A stretch of DNA of 62,929 bases from Pilasporangium apinafurcum (Eukaryota > Oomycota > Peronosporomycetes > Pythiales > Pythiaceae), in the NCBI GenBank assembly GCA_001600495.1, contig BCKE01000001.1, forward strand, positions 919,462 to 982,390. The letters run 5' to 3'. Positions 33,169 through 43,808 of the stretch are shown in pieces; within the stretch, counting starts at the first letter, position 1, and each line of letters starts with the position of its first letter. The position numbers and the translations under genes are program-made. Under the pieces are notes generated by a model. The model saw only the letters and a list, made by a program, of their open reading frames with translations, searched no databases and was not told the origin of the DNA.

Positions 33169-34383
33169 ACGTATAGCGTGTATTCATTGTTGCCACTTAC
33201 TTGTGTTTTGTGAGTAGCGCTCACTGGCAATAATGTGCACATGACCATGTGCCTTCAGCGACGTGCAATCTAAAGCAGCAACGCATGAGCTGTCACTCGT
33301 TGGCGCTGCCGCTTTCGTGTCTTGTGTGTCGAAACAGGATCTGTTTTTGTTTGCACTAAAAGATTACTTTTGACGATCAGATAAGTACGAAAGAGAATAT
33401 AAAATCCAACTGTTTGTACACTTGTCCAACAAATTCCGTCTAAGAATCATTTCCATTCAGATAAGAGACGTATCTGGACATCATATGCATTGCAGTATCC
33501 TAGATTTGACGTTATGCTTAGATACCAATAAGCGGATCACTTTGTTTCGAGTCGCCTTGCAAATTCACACGCTATAATGACTTGAAAAAGACGATATAGT
33601 AGGTTGGAAGAAACTCAAAGTGAACAAAAAAATTATCCCTGTGTTACCAAATGGTAGCTCATATGATCTTCTTGGAATATTTACCATATTTAGTATATGT
33701 TGGATATTAGTGAAGTGGGGTACAATGAATGTTGGAAACTTGCTAACATTTTCCTCGATTTTGTCACTGTTACTCACGCTGTTTTTTGCTTGTGGGATCG
33801 AAGTAATTTGGCAAGGATAAGGACTAATTCATCGAATTTAACTGTATTTCATGGGTAAAGTTTTTACTATTGGTGAGTTCTTCGTCTTCGCTTTGTCCAC
33901 TGATCAAAATGTGGTTTGGGTTAAAGATACATTTCGTGTCGGGAATGTGGATGCAGAAGGCATGTTCATAAAAAAATTTAGCCAATCGAAATTCCTCAAA
34001 TACTATTGTACCCAATCAAAAGCATAGAATATTAATAATAATTCCTGTAATGGGATGAGCGAACAGTGGCGGAGGGTTTGTCTCAACGAAAAGGTGCAGC
34101 ATACCATCCAGTGGACCCACCACAGTACCTAAACCACTCATTCAACCACATGCGTACATTTTTTTTCACAAAACAGCTATCATTCATATTTTTCTCCCAA
34201 TCAGATGCATTCAGCTCTTATTCTATCCAATAAACAAGCACTTCTATCCACAAAAATCAAAATTATTTTTTTGTCGAGGTGGGTTGAGAAAAATAATAAA
34301 TAAAAAAGCATCACTGGGCACATCAAAAGTCAGCCCAGAGAACACAAGCAAGAAGGCCAGCAAGCGACACTCTTCATTGAGCC
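33169..34383. other. Crypton 3' flank and kinase promoter side
   Basis: No supportable gene. A minus frame (34015-33824) and a plus frame (33620-33820) are probably fortuitous or old relics. Confidence 0.45.
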
Positions 34384-35937
34384 ATGTCGTCACTCTACAC
34401 TTCATGCGATATGGGGCTCTTCGACTTTTTCCGCAGCCGATCCAGCTCGCTTTCACTGCGTCGATCCAGTACTGCATCCTCCTCCACAGCGGCCGGTCCC
34501 CCCGCTTCGGCGGGTCACATTAATGAGCATGCGACTCCAACTTCCAAAGTATCCCCTCCAAAATCTGCTCCACCTCCTTCATTCACATCACTCGAGTCGA
34601 TGACATCCACGACATCCATGGATTCCAGTAACAATGAAGATGAACCGGCGGAACCACTGGGCAGCATCCAGAATTATGACATCATTAAAGAATTGGGCCG
34701 CGGCGCAACGGCTGTTGTGCAGTTAGGTAGGCAAAAAGACGGCGACCAGTTGGTCGCCTTGAAAGTGTTTAAGACGTCTTTGCTCAAAAAAATGCGCGAG
34801 GTAAAGCGTGTCGGCCGGAAAATGGTTGTTTCCACCGCATTGGATAAAGTGCAGATCGAGATTGCCATCATGAAGAAACTGAATCATTCAAACTTGTTGA
34901 ATCTACTGGAAGTATTTGACGATGACTCGGATACGCTCGTGTTAATGCTCGAGTATGCGCCATATGGGCAGATTATGCAGTGGGATGCAACTGCCAAAGT
35001 GTATCGTGCGAATTCGCAATTACAACTTAGTAATAACAATAATTGTGTTACGGGCAATGGTTGCTTGGAAGAAGAGGAATTGAGGAAGTGTGTGCGGCAG
35101 TTGTTGCTAGGTTTGGAGTATCTCCATGAAAATAACATTTGCCATCGTGATTTGAAGCCAGAAAATATTTTGGTCGCTCATGATGGAGTTTACAAGATTG
35201 CGGATTTCGGGGTTGCGCATTTGTTTGAAGAAACAGACGACGCAACTAAAAACAGTGGTAATCAACTCGAAGACATGGCGATAAAAAAGAAACGCGGCTA
35301 CGTGTCAACGACGGCTGGAACGTATGCGTTCATGGGACCGGAGACACTGAAAGGTGGCGCGTTTGATGCCTATGCGGCCGATGTCTGGGCGTTGGGTATC
35401 ACGATTCATGCATTGGCATTTGGGAAGATTCCGTTTTATCACATGGATGTCGTGGAGCTCTTTGAACAAATTGAAACGCAGCCAATTGTTTTGGAGAATT
35501 TAGGCAATAACGTCGATGAAGGACTCGTGGAATTGTTGTATGCAATGCTGGAGAAAGACCCGGAGAAGCGATGGTCCTTGCAGCAGTGCAAGGAACACCC
35601 ATGGGTGTTGGAAGGAATGGATGAGACTGCTCGACATGAGTACATTCATGTGAGCCACAAGAAGGTGACAGTGAATTCCGAGGAAGTCGCGAATGCTGTG
35701 ACGCGTGTCACGAGTCTGGATGTGTTGCTGCGCGTAAAGTTTGGCGCCTCGAAATGGCGGAAGCGGGCACAGAAGACGATGAGCGAACGAAAGCGGTCAA
35801 CTGTGACGGACACGTCGTCGACGCGCAGTTCCATCGTCTCGGATAGCGGAGTCAGTGAAGTGGAAGACAAGAAAGCAGTCGGGCCGCTTGTTATGGCTAA
35901 AGAAGAACAAACGAACAACAACCAGTTGGAGATTTAA
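34384..35937 (+). CDS. CaMKK-like serine/threonine protein kinase
   Basis: Single exon, 517 residues from 34384. The kinase domain spans about 98-408: Gly loop GRGATAVVQLG (105-115), catalytic Lys in VALKVFK (127), HRDLKPEN (254-261), DFG (274-276), activation segment YVSTTAGTYAFMGPE and the closing KDPEKRWSLQQCKEHPW. An Arg/Lys insert after the catalytic Lys and the activation-loop pattern resemble CaMKK/SAK1-type kinases that activate AMPK- and CaMK-like kinases; this is inferred. A second ATG at 34411 gives MGLFDFF, a possible N-myristoylation signal. A CATTGAG Inr-like element at 34373-34380 is so close to the first ATG that the second may be the real start. The Ser/Pro-rich N- and C-tails look regulatory. 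Confidence 0.9.
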   Translation: MSSLYTSCDMGLFDFFRSRSSSLSLRRSSTASSSTAAGPPASAGHINEHATPTSKVSPPKSAPPPSFTSLESMTSTTSMDSSNNEDEPAEPLGSIQNYDIIKELGRGATAVVQLGRQKDGDQLVALKVFKTSLLKKMREVKRVGRKMVVSTALDKVQIEIAIMKKLNHSNLLNLLEVFDDDSDTLVLMLEYAPYGQIMQWDATAKVYRANSQLQLSNNNNCVTGNGCLEEEELRKCVRQLLLGLEYLHENNICHRDLKPENILVAHDGVYKIADFGVAHLFEETDDATKNSGNQLEDMAIKKKRGYVSTTAGTYAFMGPETLKGGAFDAYAADVWALGITIHALAFGKIPFYHMDVVELFEQIETQPIVLENLGNNVDEGLVELLYAMLEKDPEKRWSLQQCKEHPWVLEGMDETARHEYIHVSHKKVTVNSEEVANAVTRVTSLDVLLRVKFGASKWRKRAQKTMSERKRSTVTDTSSTRSSIVSDSGVSEVEDKKAVGPLVMAKEEQTNNNQLEI

Positions 35938-36089
35938 GATTCCAAAAAGCTGAGCATATGGTTTGTATAGTTTGAATAGCGCTGAGTGAAATGAATGAAT
36001 ACAAAAAAGAGGATTTTATATAGTGTTGCACACTTACAAAACTTGCACACATAGCTGACCTGATTCATTTCCATTTTCCATTTTGTGGT

Positions 36090-37868
36090 TTAGTATCGAC
36101 TATTGTTCATCGTCTTGCCGGGTGTATGGCTACGTGAGTTGAGCACACTCAGCTCCGCCGTGATCAATATTTCCGGATCTTTTTCAGCGAGTTCCACAAG
36201 TTTCTTCTTCACCATGCGCAGTAACATCCCACTAACGACCACGAGCGCGATGGACAAGATGAACGTGATGTAACTTACCGCCACGGAGCCATACATTTGT
36301 CCGCTTTGTCCACTCATGAAGAAGCCCATGAGCACGGGGATAAACACTTCGCCCATGCCACAGCCAAAGACAATCAGCGATGAGACACGACGGATGAGCT
36401 GCTCATTAATCACACGTGTGAGGCAGTGAATGTTGAGCGTAAAGAGCGGAGCCAACGCAAATGCGAAAAGCAAAATGCAAATCACGAATGTTACGGTGCC
36501 CGTTTCAATTCCAAACAAGATGCCAAAGGAACTGCACATGCAGACCAGCGAGAGATGGAAGATCGAGTACAAGTTGAACGCGTGGAACATAAACTTGGAG
36601 AAAAAACAATAAGAAAGCCACAATGCCGCCCAGAATGCGATCATCAGGGCACAATTCCACTGGTAGAGCTCGTTGTCTGCCGTAGAGGACGAATCAGAAG
36701 CAGAGGAACTGCCGGACGAAAATACGGTCCCGATATAATCAAACAGGAACGCGCAGAGGCCGAGTTGAATCCCAAAGAGCAGCGTGGACATAAGTGTAAC
36801 CAGTAAAATGATGAGATTGTTTAGTGGATCGTATGTGTCGGGATTGCAGTTTGCTGAGCCACCATAGTGTTTGACATGCAGGAAAACTCCACCGACGATC
36901 GGACTGGGCACGGTAGGTACACGACGGGTTGGGTCTTCAAATGCCAGGATTGCCTGGTGGGCATCACGGCCAGAAAGTGGTTTGGGGCTCTTCGTTACTC
37001 CAATAATCCCGGCAGGGATGACTAATGCAATTGCTAATACATAGAACGCATACTTGAGCTCCCACGACAAGAGTCCCAATATCAATGCACCTGTAGCACC
37101 CAGCACAGTGCCTAAGCCATAAGCGATGTTCATAGAAGTCACGAGACTGCGGCCATATTCGACCTGGTCACCAGCGATCCACAAGCTGCATCGGTTGAGT
37201 GAGATGTTGAGCAGCGCAACCCAAAAACCTTTTGCGATGAAGTAAATGCAGACACCGACGTTGCCTGTAGCAGCAGCGACGGGTGTTAAGCAAGCATACC
37301 AAACGCCACTGCAGCAGAGCAATCCGACTATGAAATACTTCATCAGCTCCATCTCAATTGCGAAATTCAGCACTAGTTCACTCACAAACGACATCACGAG
37401 GGCTGCACCGCCATGTGCCGCAAAAATTGGCCCAAATGATGAGACGGGACTCGATAATCCCGATTCATTGAGGGCTAATTGTGAGAAATACGCCAATGAG
37501 GGTCCTAGGAGCCCAATAAACGCCCCTTGAATAACGTAGATCAATCGATACGCAAAGAGCTGCAGACCAAAGTAGTCCACATCCCGATCATATTCGTCCA
37601 TCGACCCGGTGTCACTCAGCGACGATTCTTCACGCAATAGTGGTGTTAATTCGCGTTGTGGAGCCTTGTTCAGTAGCGGAAGACGCATTGCATGGTGTGC
37701 ATGCGTGGTGGGGTGCGCATTGAATCCTGAGGATCGACCATGATGATAATTGTAGTTCTCCGAAGTGCTGGAGGAGCTACTGGAACTGGGTCGTCGCGAA
37801 TGTTGTTGTTGGTGATTCTGATGATTTTGAGAAGAGCGCTGGTAGTGGCTGCTGTTTTTATTGCGCAT
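36090..37868 (-). CDS. Major facilitator superfamily transporter
   Basis: Start placed at the first in-frame ATG, 37868 (592 residues). The open frame reaches 37952 without another ATG, so an upstream exon is possible. A hydrophilic Ser/His-rich N-tail is followed by about 12 hydrophobic segments (from LQLFAYRLIYVIQGAFIGLLG to ALVVVSGMLLRMV) in two six-helix halves with a central loop of about 100 residues. The first half resembles MFSD4/UNC93-like proteins (NISLNRCSLWIAGDQVEYGRS), which would suggest a sugar or organic solute, but the substrate is not predictable. The C-tail is cytosolic and basic. Confidence 0.82.
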   Translation of the reverse strand: MRNKNSSHYQRSSQNHQNHQQQHSRRPSSSSSSSTSENYNYHHGRSSGFNAHPTTHAHHAMRLPLLNKAPQRELTPLLREESSLSDTGSMDEYDRDVDYFGLQLFAYRLIYVIQGAFIGLLGPSLAYFSQLALNESGLSSPVSSFGPIFAAHGGAALVMSFVSELVLNFAIEMELMKYFIVGLLCCSGVWYACLTPVAAATGNVGVCIYFIAKGFWVALLNISLNRCSLWIAGDQVEYGRSLVTSMNIAYGLGTVLGATGALILGLLSWELKYAFYVLAIALVIPAGIIGVTKSPKPLSGRDAHQAILAFEDPTRRVPTVPSPIVGGVFLHVKHYGGSANCNPDTYDPLNNLIILLVTLMSTLLFGIQLGLCAFLFDYIGTVFSSGSSSASDSSSTADNELYQWNCALMIAFWAALWLSYCFFSKFMFHAFNLYSIFHLSLVCMCSSFGILFGIETGTVTFVICILLFAFALAPLFTLNIHCLTRVINEQLIRRVSSLIVFGCGMGEVFIPVLMGFFMSGQSGQMYGSVAVSYITFILSIALVVVSGMLLRMVKKKLVELAEKDPEILITAELSVLNSRSHTPGKTMNNSRY

Positions 37869-38417
37869 TTTCGGACAAGGAAGCGGAGCGGAACTCAGTG
37901 GATTCCTACGTTGGCTTTCGCTTTTGTCCTTGTTGATCAAGAAACTCCACAATAAATCAGACGTTCCGCACTAAGTTCGGTTTTTCTTTTTATCAGAGAG
38001 AAGTAGTGGGAGAGAAGATAACTGAAAATGTACTATTTAATACTATTACGTAGATAATTAGAAATAAGAAGTAGCTAATTAAACCTGTATGCATACATTA
38101 ATACCATTGTTTTAGGATGCGGGAGAGATAGCAAATGTAGAAACTGTCAATCATTTATAAACTGTAGCATTTTTAAGTCTAAGTTGTAGGCAATTATCTG
38201 TGTTAAAACGGGTCGTTACGAGTCAGCACAGTGACTCTTCCACGGCCACCAATTCAGATGGGTACATTTTGAAAGAAGGATGAAGGATTTGAAGTTTGAA
38301 ATGTGGATACATACGAATTCTTCAAGGATAAAAGATCGTTTATTCAAGATGCAGAAAAAAAGTTACGACGAAAAGTACACTTAGACACACCCGAAAATCT
38401 CAATATAAAAGCGAAAT
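37869..38417. other. Intergenic, nothing identified
   Basis: Gap between the transporter start and the NAP1 stop, AT-rich, no gene or repeat recognised. Confidence 0.5.
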
Positions 38418-39655
38418 TTACTGGTTCTTGCACTCAGGTGGCTTTTCGGTCGAGTTGGCTCCTTCCAGCGCCGGGAATTTCTTCTTGCCCTTCTTCGGCT
38501 TACCTTCATCATCACCCGAATCGTCCGAATCATCGTCCTCATCGTAGTCATCTTCTGGATCATAGTCTGAGTCTTCTTCTTCAGCAGCTTCACCCGTGAA
38601 CCACAGCAACGCCTGAGGAATAATCGTTTCGTGGATTGCAAAGCCAATCTCGAAATCACCGCTTAGTTGACGCATGATTAAGTCGCTCTGAATAAGAATG
38701 AGCAAAGTAATACAATCAGTTAATACATTCACATCAGTAAAACATGGGTACAATATAGACAAACTCACATCTTCATCATCTTCTTCCGAGGGCATCTCCA
38801 CTGGCGTGAAAAACTGGAAGAAGCTGTCGCACGGTTCGGTTCGGCTGATCACGCGGGTTTCACCCTTACCACCCTTAGCGCGTTGCTTCACCTTCTTCGA
38901 GACTTCGCACAAGTTCTTGCCTTCCTTCCATTCAATGACCGTGCCCGTGACATTACGCAACACAGCTTCTCCTGATTCCGAGGCATCACCAATGTCGTAT
39001 TCCTTGGTCAGCACAGTGTTAGTGAAGAATGGGTTTTCAGCAAACTCAAATTCCAACTTGAAGCCATTGTCTTCTTCGTGGCTGCTCGAACGAATGTCCA
39101 CCAAGTATTCAAAAGCAGGCAAGTCGCGTTCTTGGATGAGATCTGCCAAAACCGAGTGGTTCATGAGTGCACGGAGCCAGAAGCCAGGAATACCCTTAAC
39201 ATCCTCGGATTTCTCGGCATCGTCCAGGCCTTCACCGTTGATCACAGCATCGACTTCTTTTTTGCCCGAGATAATCTCGGCACGTTGCGTATAGAACGGT
39301 TGGTAAAGCTTCTCATACTTAAGCTCCAACGCCTTGCGCTCTTTTTCAAACTCTTCTTCAACTTCAGCTTGTGATTCCTATACGTAGAAACAAAACCCAT
39401 CAAATTCATCCCCTCAGGGCAATAGTTTACCATCCACTTATTAAAACATACCAGCAACTTGCGCAGTGCTTCGACACGAAGTTGCACCTTCTTGGGCAGG
39501 TTGGCGAGTTCGTCCTCTAAGTCTTCCTCCTCTTCGGCGTTGACGTCGAGGTTGGCGATCTGTTCGGTTACACCTTCAACAGGTTGGAATCCACGTCCAT
39601 CATGGGCATCCACCTCCACGATCGTATCCTGCTCCGTTAGTGACTTGTCTGCCAT
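38418..39655 (-). CDS. NAP1: Nucleosome assembly protein 1 family histone chaperone, three exons
   Basis: Exons (minus) 39655-39452, 39377-38769 and 38687-38418 join in frame to 360 residues; introns 74 and 81 nt, GT-AG. Motifs follow the NAP family in order: dimerisation helix ending in KKVQLRVEALRKLL, FEKERKALELKYEKLYQPFY, KGIPGFWLRALMNHSVLADLIQ (split over 20: IPGFWLRALMNH, VLADLI), LEFEFAENPFF-NTVLTKEY, DSFFQFFTP, DFEIGFAIHETIIPQALLWF and an acidic tail (YDPEDDYDEDDDSDD). Length is typical. NAP1 shuttles H2A-H2B and promotes nucleosome assembly. It is divergent from the histone deacetylase gene next door (about 370 bp), so the two may share a promoter region. Confidence 0.95.
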
Positions 39656-40025
39656 TTGATTCACTCGTTTCCCTTCACTTCTGGTTTTCCCTTCTTTCTC
39701 CTGTTAAAGCGCGACTATTTACCAACCATTCGGTGGTTTTTACGAACCCATTTTCTTTCGGACGTAATTACGTCATTTGGGAACAAGGTTGGTTGGCTCT
39801 CATGATACAGCTGTTCAACATCCTAGTTTACAGCAACGCCGTTATATTTATGGTAAACTAATAAAATAAGGTGACCCACATATTTTTTTTAATGGGTTTT
39901 TGGGGCTGGGTGTTTGTGTTGCAGAACGCATCCATCTGATTGAGCCTCATTGTCAATTGGACAAGCGCAAGAGGAGGGAGCGTCAAAAGAAGAACGCAAC
40001 CTGAGCGGGTGGGAAGTGGGGGAAA
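39656..40025. promoter_or_regulatory. Bidirectional promoter region between NAP1 and HDAC genes
   Basis: 370 bp between divergent starts. On the plus strand CCTCATTGTCAATTGG (about 39945-39960) matches the oomycete Inr (CTCATT-type) followed by a flanking AATTG element, about 66 nt ahead of the HDAC ATG. No equivalent was clear for NAP1. Confidence 0.5.
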
Positions 40026-41652
40026 ATGAATATGAACGGCAGCCCCAGCAGCAGTAGCGTGTCCACGAAGAAGCGTGTCGCCTATTTCTACGATTGTATG
40101 TACCGCCTTTTTTGTTATGTTGGTGTGAACCAGACGCACATGAAGAGTGTTGGTTCAGTTTGCTCATGGCTTGTGCTCGTGAATGCGTTGCGTAGCCGAG
40201 ATCGGAAACTACCATTATGGACAAAACCACCCTATGAAGGTGAGGGATGTGAACAACTTCACCTAGCGTTTAATTTCCATCGTTTTTCTTCGTTGTTTTG
40301 CTCATTTTCTTATGATTCGGATGCTGGTTTGTGTACAGCCGCATCGTGTGCGCATGGCGCATAACCTCATCGCCAATTACGGACTAACGAAGCACATGGA
40401 GATCTTTGTAAGTCCATTTGCTATATCATATGATACAATCATTATAAATATGATAAACTTAAATACGCTAACACTACTGTACTATATCCACGACTATGTA
40501 AATAAATAGCGCCCGCGTTTGGTGGAATGGGAAGAGCTCACGCGCTTCCACTCGGACGACTACATCCATTTCTTGCGGTTGGTGACTCCAGATAATATGC
40601 ACGACTATCTGCGGCAGCTACAGCGCTTTAACGTGGGCGAAGACTGTCCTGTCTTCGACGGCGTCTTCGAATTTTGTCAACTGTACGCGTCAGCATCGAT
40701 CGGCGGCGCAGCAAAATTGAACGAGGAATCTGCTGACATCGTTATCAATTGGTCGGGCGGGTTGCATCACGCTAAACGGTCCGAAGCGTCCGGCTTTTGT
40801 TATGTCAACGACTGCGTGTTGGGGATTTTGGAGTTGCTCAAGAAACACCAGCGCGTGCTCTACATCGACATTGACATCCACCACGGAGACGGCGTCGAAG
40901 AGGCGTTTTACACGACCAATCGTGTCATGACCTGCTCGTTCCATAAATATGGTGAGTATTTCCCTGGTACAGGTGACATCAAAGACATTGGCTACGGCGA
41001 GGGCAAGAACTACGCCGTCAATTTCCCCTGCCGTGATGGCATGGACGACGAAAGCTTTACGACCATCTTCCGTGGCGTCATCTCAAAAATCATGGAACAT
41101 TTCGCGCCTGGTGCAGTTGTGTTGCAATGCGGGACCGATTCACTCTCTGGAGATCGACTCGGATGTTTCAACCTGTCAGTGAAGGGTCACGCCGACTGTG
41201 TTGCCTACGTCAAAAGCTTCAATGTCCCAACGCTTGTGCTTGGTGGTGGAGGCTACACATTGCGGAACGTCGCGCGCTGCTGGTGTTACGAAACATCTGT
41301 GCTCACAGGTGTCGAAGTGCCCGACGCAATGCCTTACAACGATTACTTCGAGTATTATGGACCAGAGTATCGCTTGCATATGCCTGTGAGCAACATGGAA
41401 AACCTCAACACGCCCAAGTACTTGAATGACATGAAGCAAATTCTGTACGATCAACTGAAACAGATTGAACCTGTACCGAGTGTGCCGTTTCACAATGTCC
41501 CATCAACAACGCATCAAGAGGAGAAAGAAGCTGCCGCGCGAGATCGAGAGCAAGACGATGTGGAGATGATGGATATCTCGGGTGAGAAACAGCAGCAACT
41601 GCATCTCATGAGCAGAGAGGCTGCGCAACACCCCACTGAATTTTATGATTAA
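40026..41652 (+). CDS. Class I (Rpd3-type) histone deacetylase, four exons
   Basis: Exons 40026-40095, 40196-40239, 40339-40407 and 40510-41652 give 441 residues; introns 100, 99 and 102 nt. The two tiny exons restore the conserved [14 protein letters not shown] and [20 protein letters not shown] blocks. The catalytic core is complete: [19 protein letters not shown] with the paired His, [16 protein letters not shown] (zinc Asp and His), [12 protein letters not shown] (zinc Asp) and [14 protein letters not shown] with the catalytic Tyr. The enzyme removes acetyl groups from histone lysines in nuclear co-repressor complexes. The last 60 residues are Gln/Glu-rich and variable, as in the family. 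Confidence 0.97.
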
Positions 41653-41798
41653 ACAACAAGGCACAGAGCACGCAGATGACGCATGAAAACGAAGCAAAGA
41701 AAATGCGCTTTTGGCTACTTGATTGGTTGGTTTTGTGTGCTTGGCTGTCTTGAGATTGTGCATAATCAGAAAACCGTAATTCAAACAGCTTTTTGATG

Positions 41799-43160
41799 TT
41801 ATGCATGACAAAACATACGGGAGTGAATCACCAATGCATCAGATGCGATGGCATGTCTGAATTCGTCTTCTGTTTGGTGATATGTCCAACAGGAACAAAC
41901 TGTAACACTGCTCTCACCATCACTACGACTGTCACCCGCGGAGCCGGCGTCTGATAAATCACCTTCATCAACACGTCTATCATCTGAATCTCTGCTACTC
42001 ACACTATCATCACCCAACGCATTCAACTCATTACCCACGTCATCTGATTGACATGCCACCAATGTGATGTTCCACACAGACATGTGCACATGACCATCAT
42101 CTGCCACACGACTGAGGAACACCGCCACTGACCGTTTCGTACTTGATATTGCTTCGATGAATTGCTCAACGATGGTTGTAGACCCATTCGTTCCCGCCAT
42201 TGCTATGGTACTATCGCTCTTGTTTACCTTTTTTGCTTTTCCAAATCGAATAAGATTAGCTTCTAAGAACTGCACAAACACCGATTGACGTTGTGGAGAG
42301 AGATGCGCAATCCAATCGTCTCCGCCACCACCACTATACCGTTCCGCTTGCTCTTCAACAACCAGCGACGGAATGGGGACAATAAGCGAAGGACCGACCG
42401 GAGCTCCAAACCCCACCGAGCCACGCTGATGTGTGCGTAACATCTCAGCATTGTGAACGTCACGAATCGCATCAAACATCGCATGAATCTGTGCTTCACT
42501 AGGAACAGTGACAAGACGACCGTACAAGCCGTAGCGACTCCATGGTTTTGTCCAAGCAACTAAACGCGGTGACCCTGATGGCATCGAATCATTCGAAGTT
42601 GTGTTGACACCAGCAACACTAGCAACTGCTGCCTCCAGCATCTTCATGTAGTCGCTATTCTTATCCGCCATGGCAATACCAGTCTTGCCATTCTTTGTGG
42701 ACGAAGCCACGGATGGGATCAAAACGACATCATAACTGCGTAAATATGCTGCTGATCGTTCCCACTCGAGGCTGAGTTGCGACTTGTAGTATGACTGCTC
42801 GATAATCTGCGCGACGACTCGTTTGCCTCGCTGTAAATCGCGAAAATGCAATGTAGGCACATAAAATTCTTCATTTTGGAACCACTTGGATGCATTTTCT
42901 GTTCGTGGATCGACATGTGGAGCAAGAGTTGCCGGCCCTTCGATCAGTTCACATGGAGTAAATTCACAATTGTGTTTGTTGTCGCGAAATGCTCGCCTTC
43001 CGTTTGGACATGTAAACCAATCAGGTGCACACACTTTCTCAATGGCGAAGATGCTGTCAAGAACAGACGATTCACGTGCTGCGGTAGTAATAGTGAAAAT
43101 GGAGACCATGAAAATACCTAAAAGGACATGGAACCCCATCGAAATCGCGTGTATCTTCAT
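41799..43160 (-). CDS. Secreted protein of unknown function with N-terminal Cys motif
   Basis: 453 residues from ATG at 43160 (alternative Met at 43139). Signal peptide MGFHVLLGIFMVSIFTITTA. A short Cys module follows, reading CAPDWFTCPNGRRAFRDNKH with CEFTPC after it. It resembles the CPDGxxVxRDxxNxCxFxPC module that I know from other oomycete secreted proteins. The middle is an alpha/beta region without a recognised family, though it contains several aromatic and Ser/Val motifs (AWTKPWSRYGLYGRLVTV). The acidic Ser/Asp C-terminus has further Cys (CSCWTYHQTEDEF). No transmembrane anchor is visible. Extracellular location is supported; function is not. Confidence 0.75.
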   Translation of the reverse strand: MKIHAISMGFHVLLGIFMVSIFTITTAARESSVLDSIFAIEKVCAPDWFTCPNGRRAFRDNKHNCEFTPCELIEGPATLAPHVDPRTENASKWFQNEEFYVPTLHFRDLQRGKRVVAQIIEQSYYKSQLSLEWERSAAYLRSYDVVLIPSVASSTKNGKTGIAMADKNSDYMKMLEAAVASVAGVNTTSNDSMPSGSPRLVAWTKPWSRYGLYGRLVTVPSEAQIHAMFDAIRDVHNAEMLRTHQRGSVGFGAPVGPSLIVPIPSLVVEEQAERYSGGGGDDWIAHLSPQRQSVFVQFLEANLIRFGKAKKVNKSDSTIAMAGTNGSTTIVEQFIEAISSTKRSVAVFLSRVADDGHVHMSVWNITLVACQSDDVGNELNALGDDSVSSRDSDDRRVDEGDLSDAGSAGDSRSDGESSVTVCSCWTYHQTEDEFRHAIASDALVIHSRMFCHA

Positions 43161-43808
43161 CACACCACTGTACTTTTTCTTCGTGTAAGACGAATAGGTT
43201 TACAAAATTTCTTCTTCTCGTCTTCAAAGCAAAAAGAACAATGAAGAGAAAGAAGGCGGCGTGCAAGAAATGCCACAGAGAAAATTTCATCGCTGAATAA
43301 GATGAAGAGCAAGTGAGGAAAGTACGTGACAGCGAGTCAACAACAGCAATCACAAAAGCAGAACGAACACTCAGCTCTTCACTCCTACCAGTGAGCAGGA
43401 TACCAGTTGCATCCAAAACAAGCTGAAGATCACCACGAGATAAACGACGAAAAAATACGATGCCCGACAAGAGTAGAATACTGAAGTTGGTTTTTGCTGG
43501 AGTCACAAAGAGATATAGATGTGAAAAAGAGAATCATCAATTTTTCTTCGACAAGCCAATCACTGCTGCAGCCTGAAACTCTGATCAATGATCCGTTCTT
43601 TTTCAATCATCCATTGCTTCATTTGTTTCACACTGTTTGCAACTTTCAGTTTATCAATTCCAAATTCTCCACCAAGTTGTTTCACAGCTGGAAATCAAAG
43701 CACACACGTATAACAAGCACTAAACAAATTCTCAAGTTTTCATCTCACCACAACCAAGTTGTATCTCCATTCTTCATCAAAGGTCGTTGTTCACTGGATG
43801 TTAATCAT
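43161..43808. other. Intergenic, nothing firm
   Basis: A minus frame (43506-43072) with hydrophobic stretches overlaps the next gene's start and is probably fortuitous. Confidence 0.45.

Noticed and set aside
43072-43506. Minus-strand hydrophobic frame overlapping the secreted-protein start
   Set aside because: Overlaps the next gene's signal peptide in another frame and has no recognisable family; composition effect is likely.
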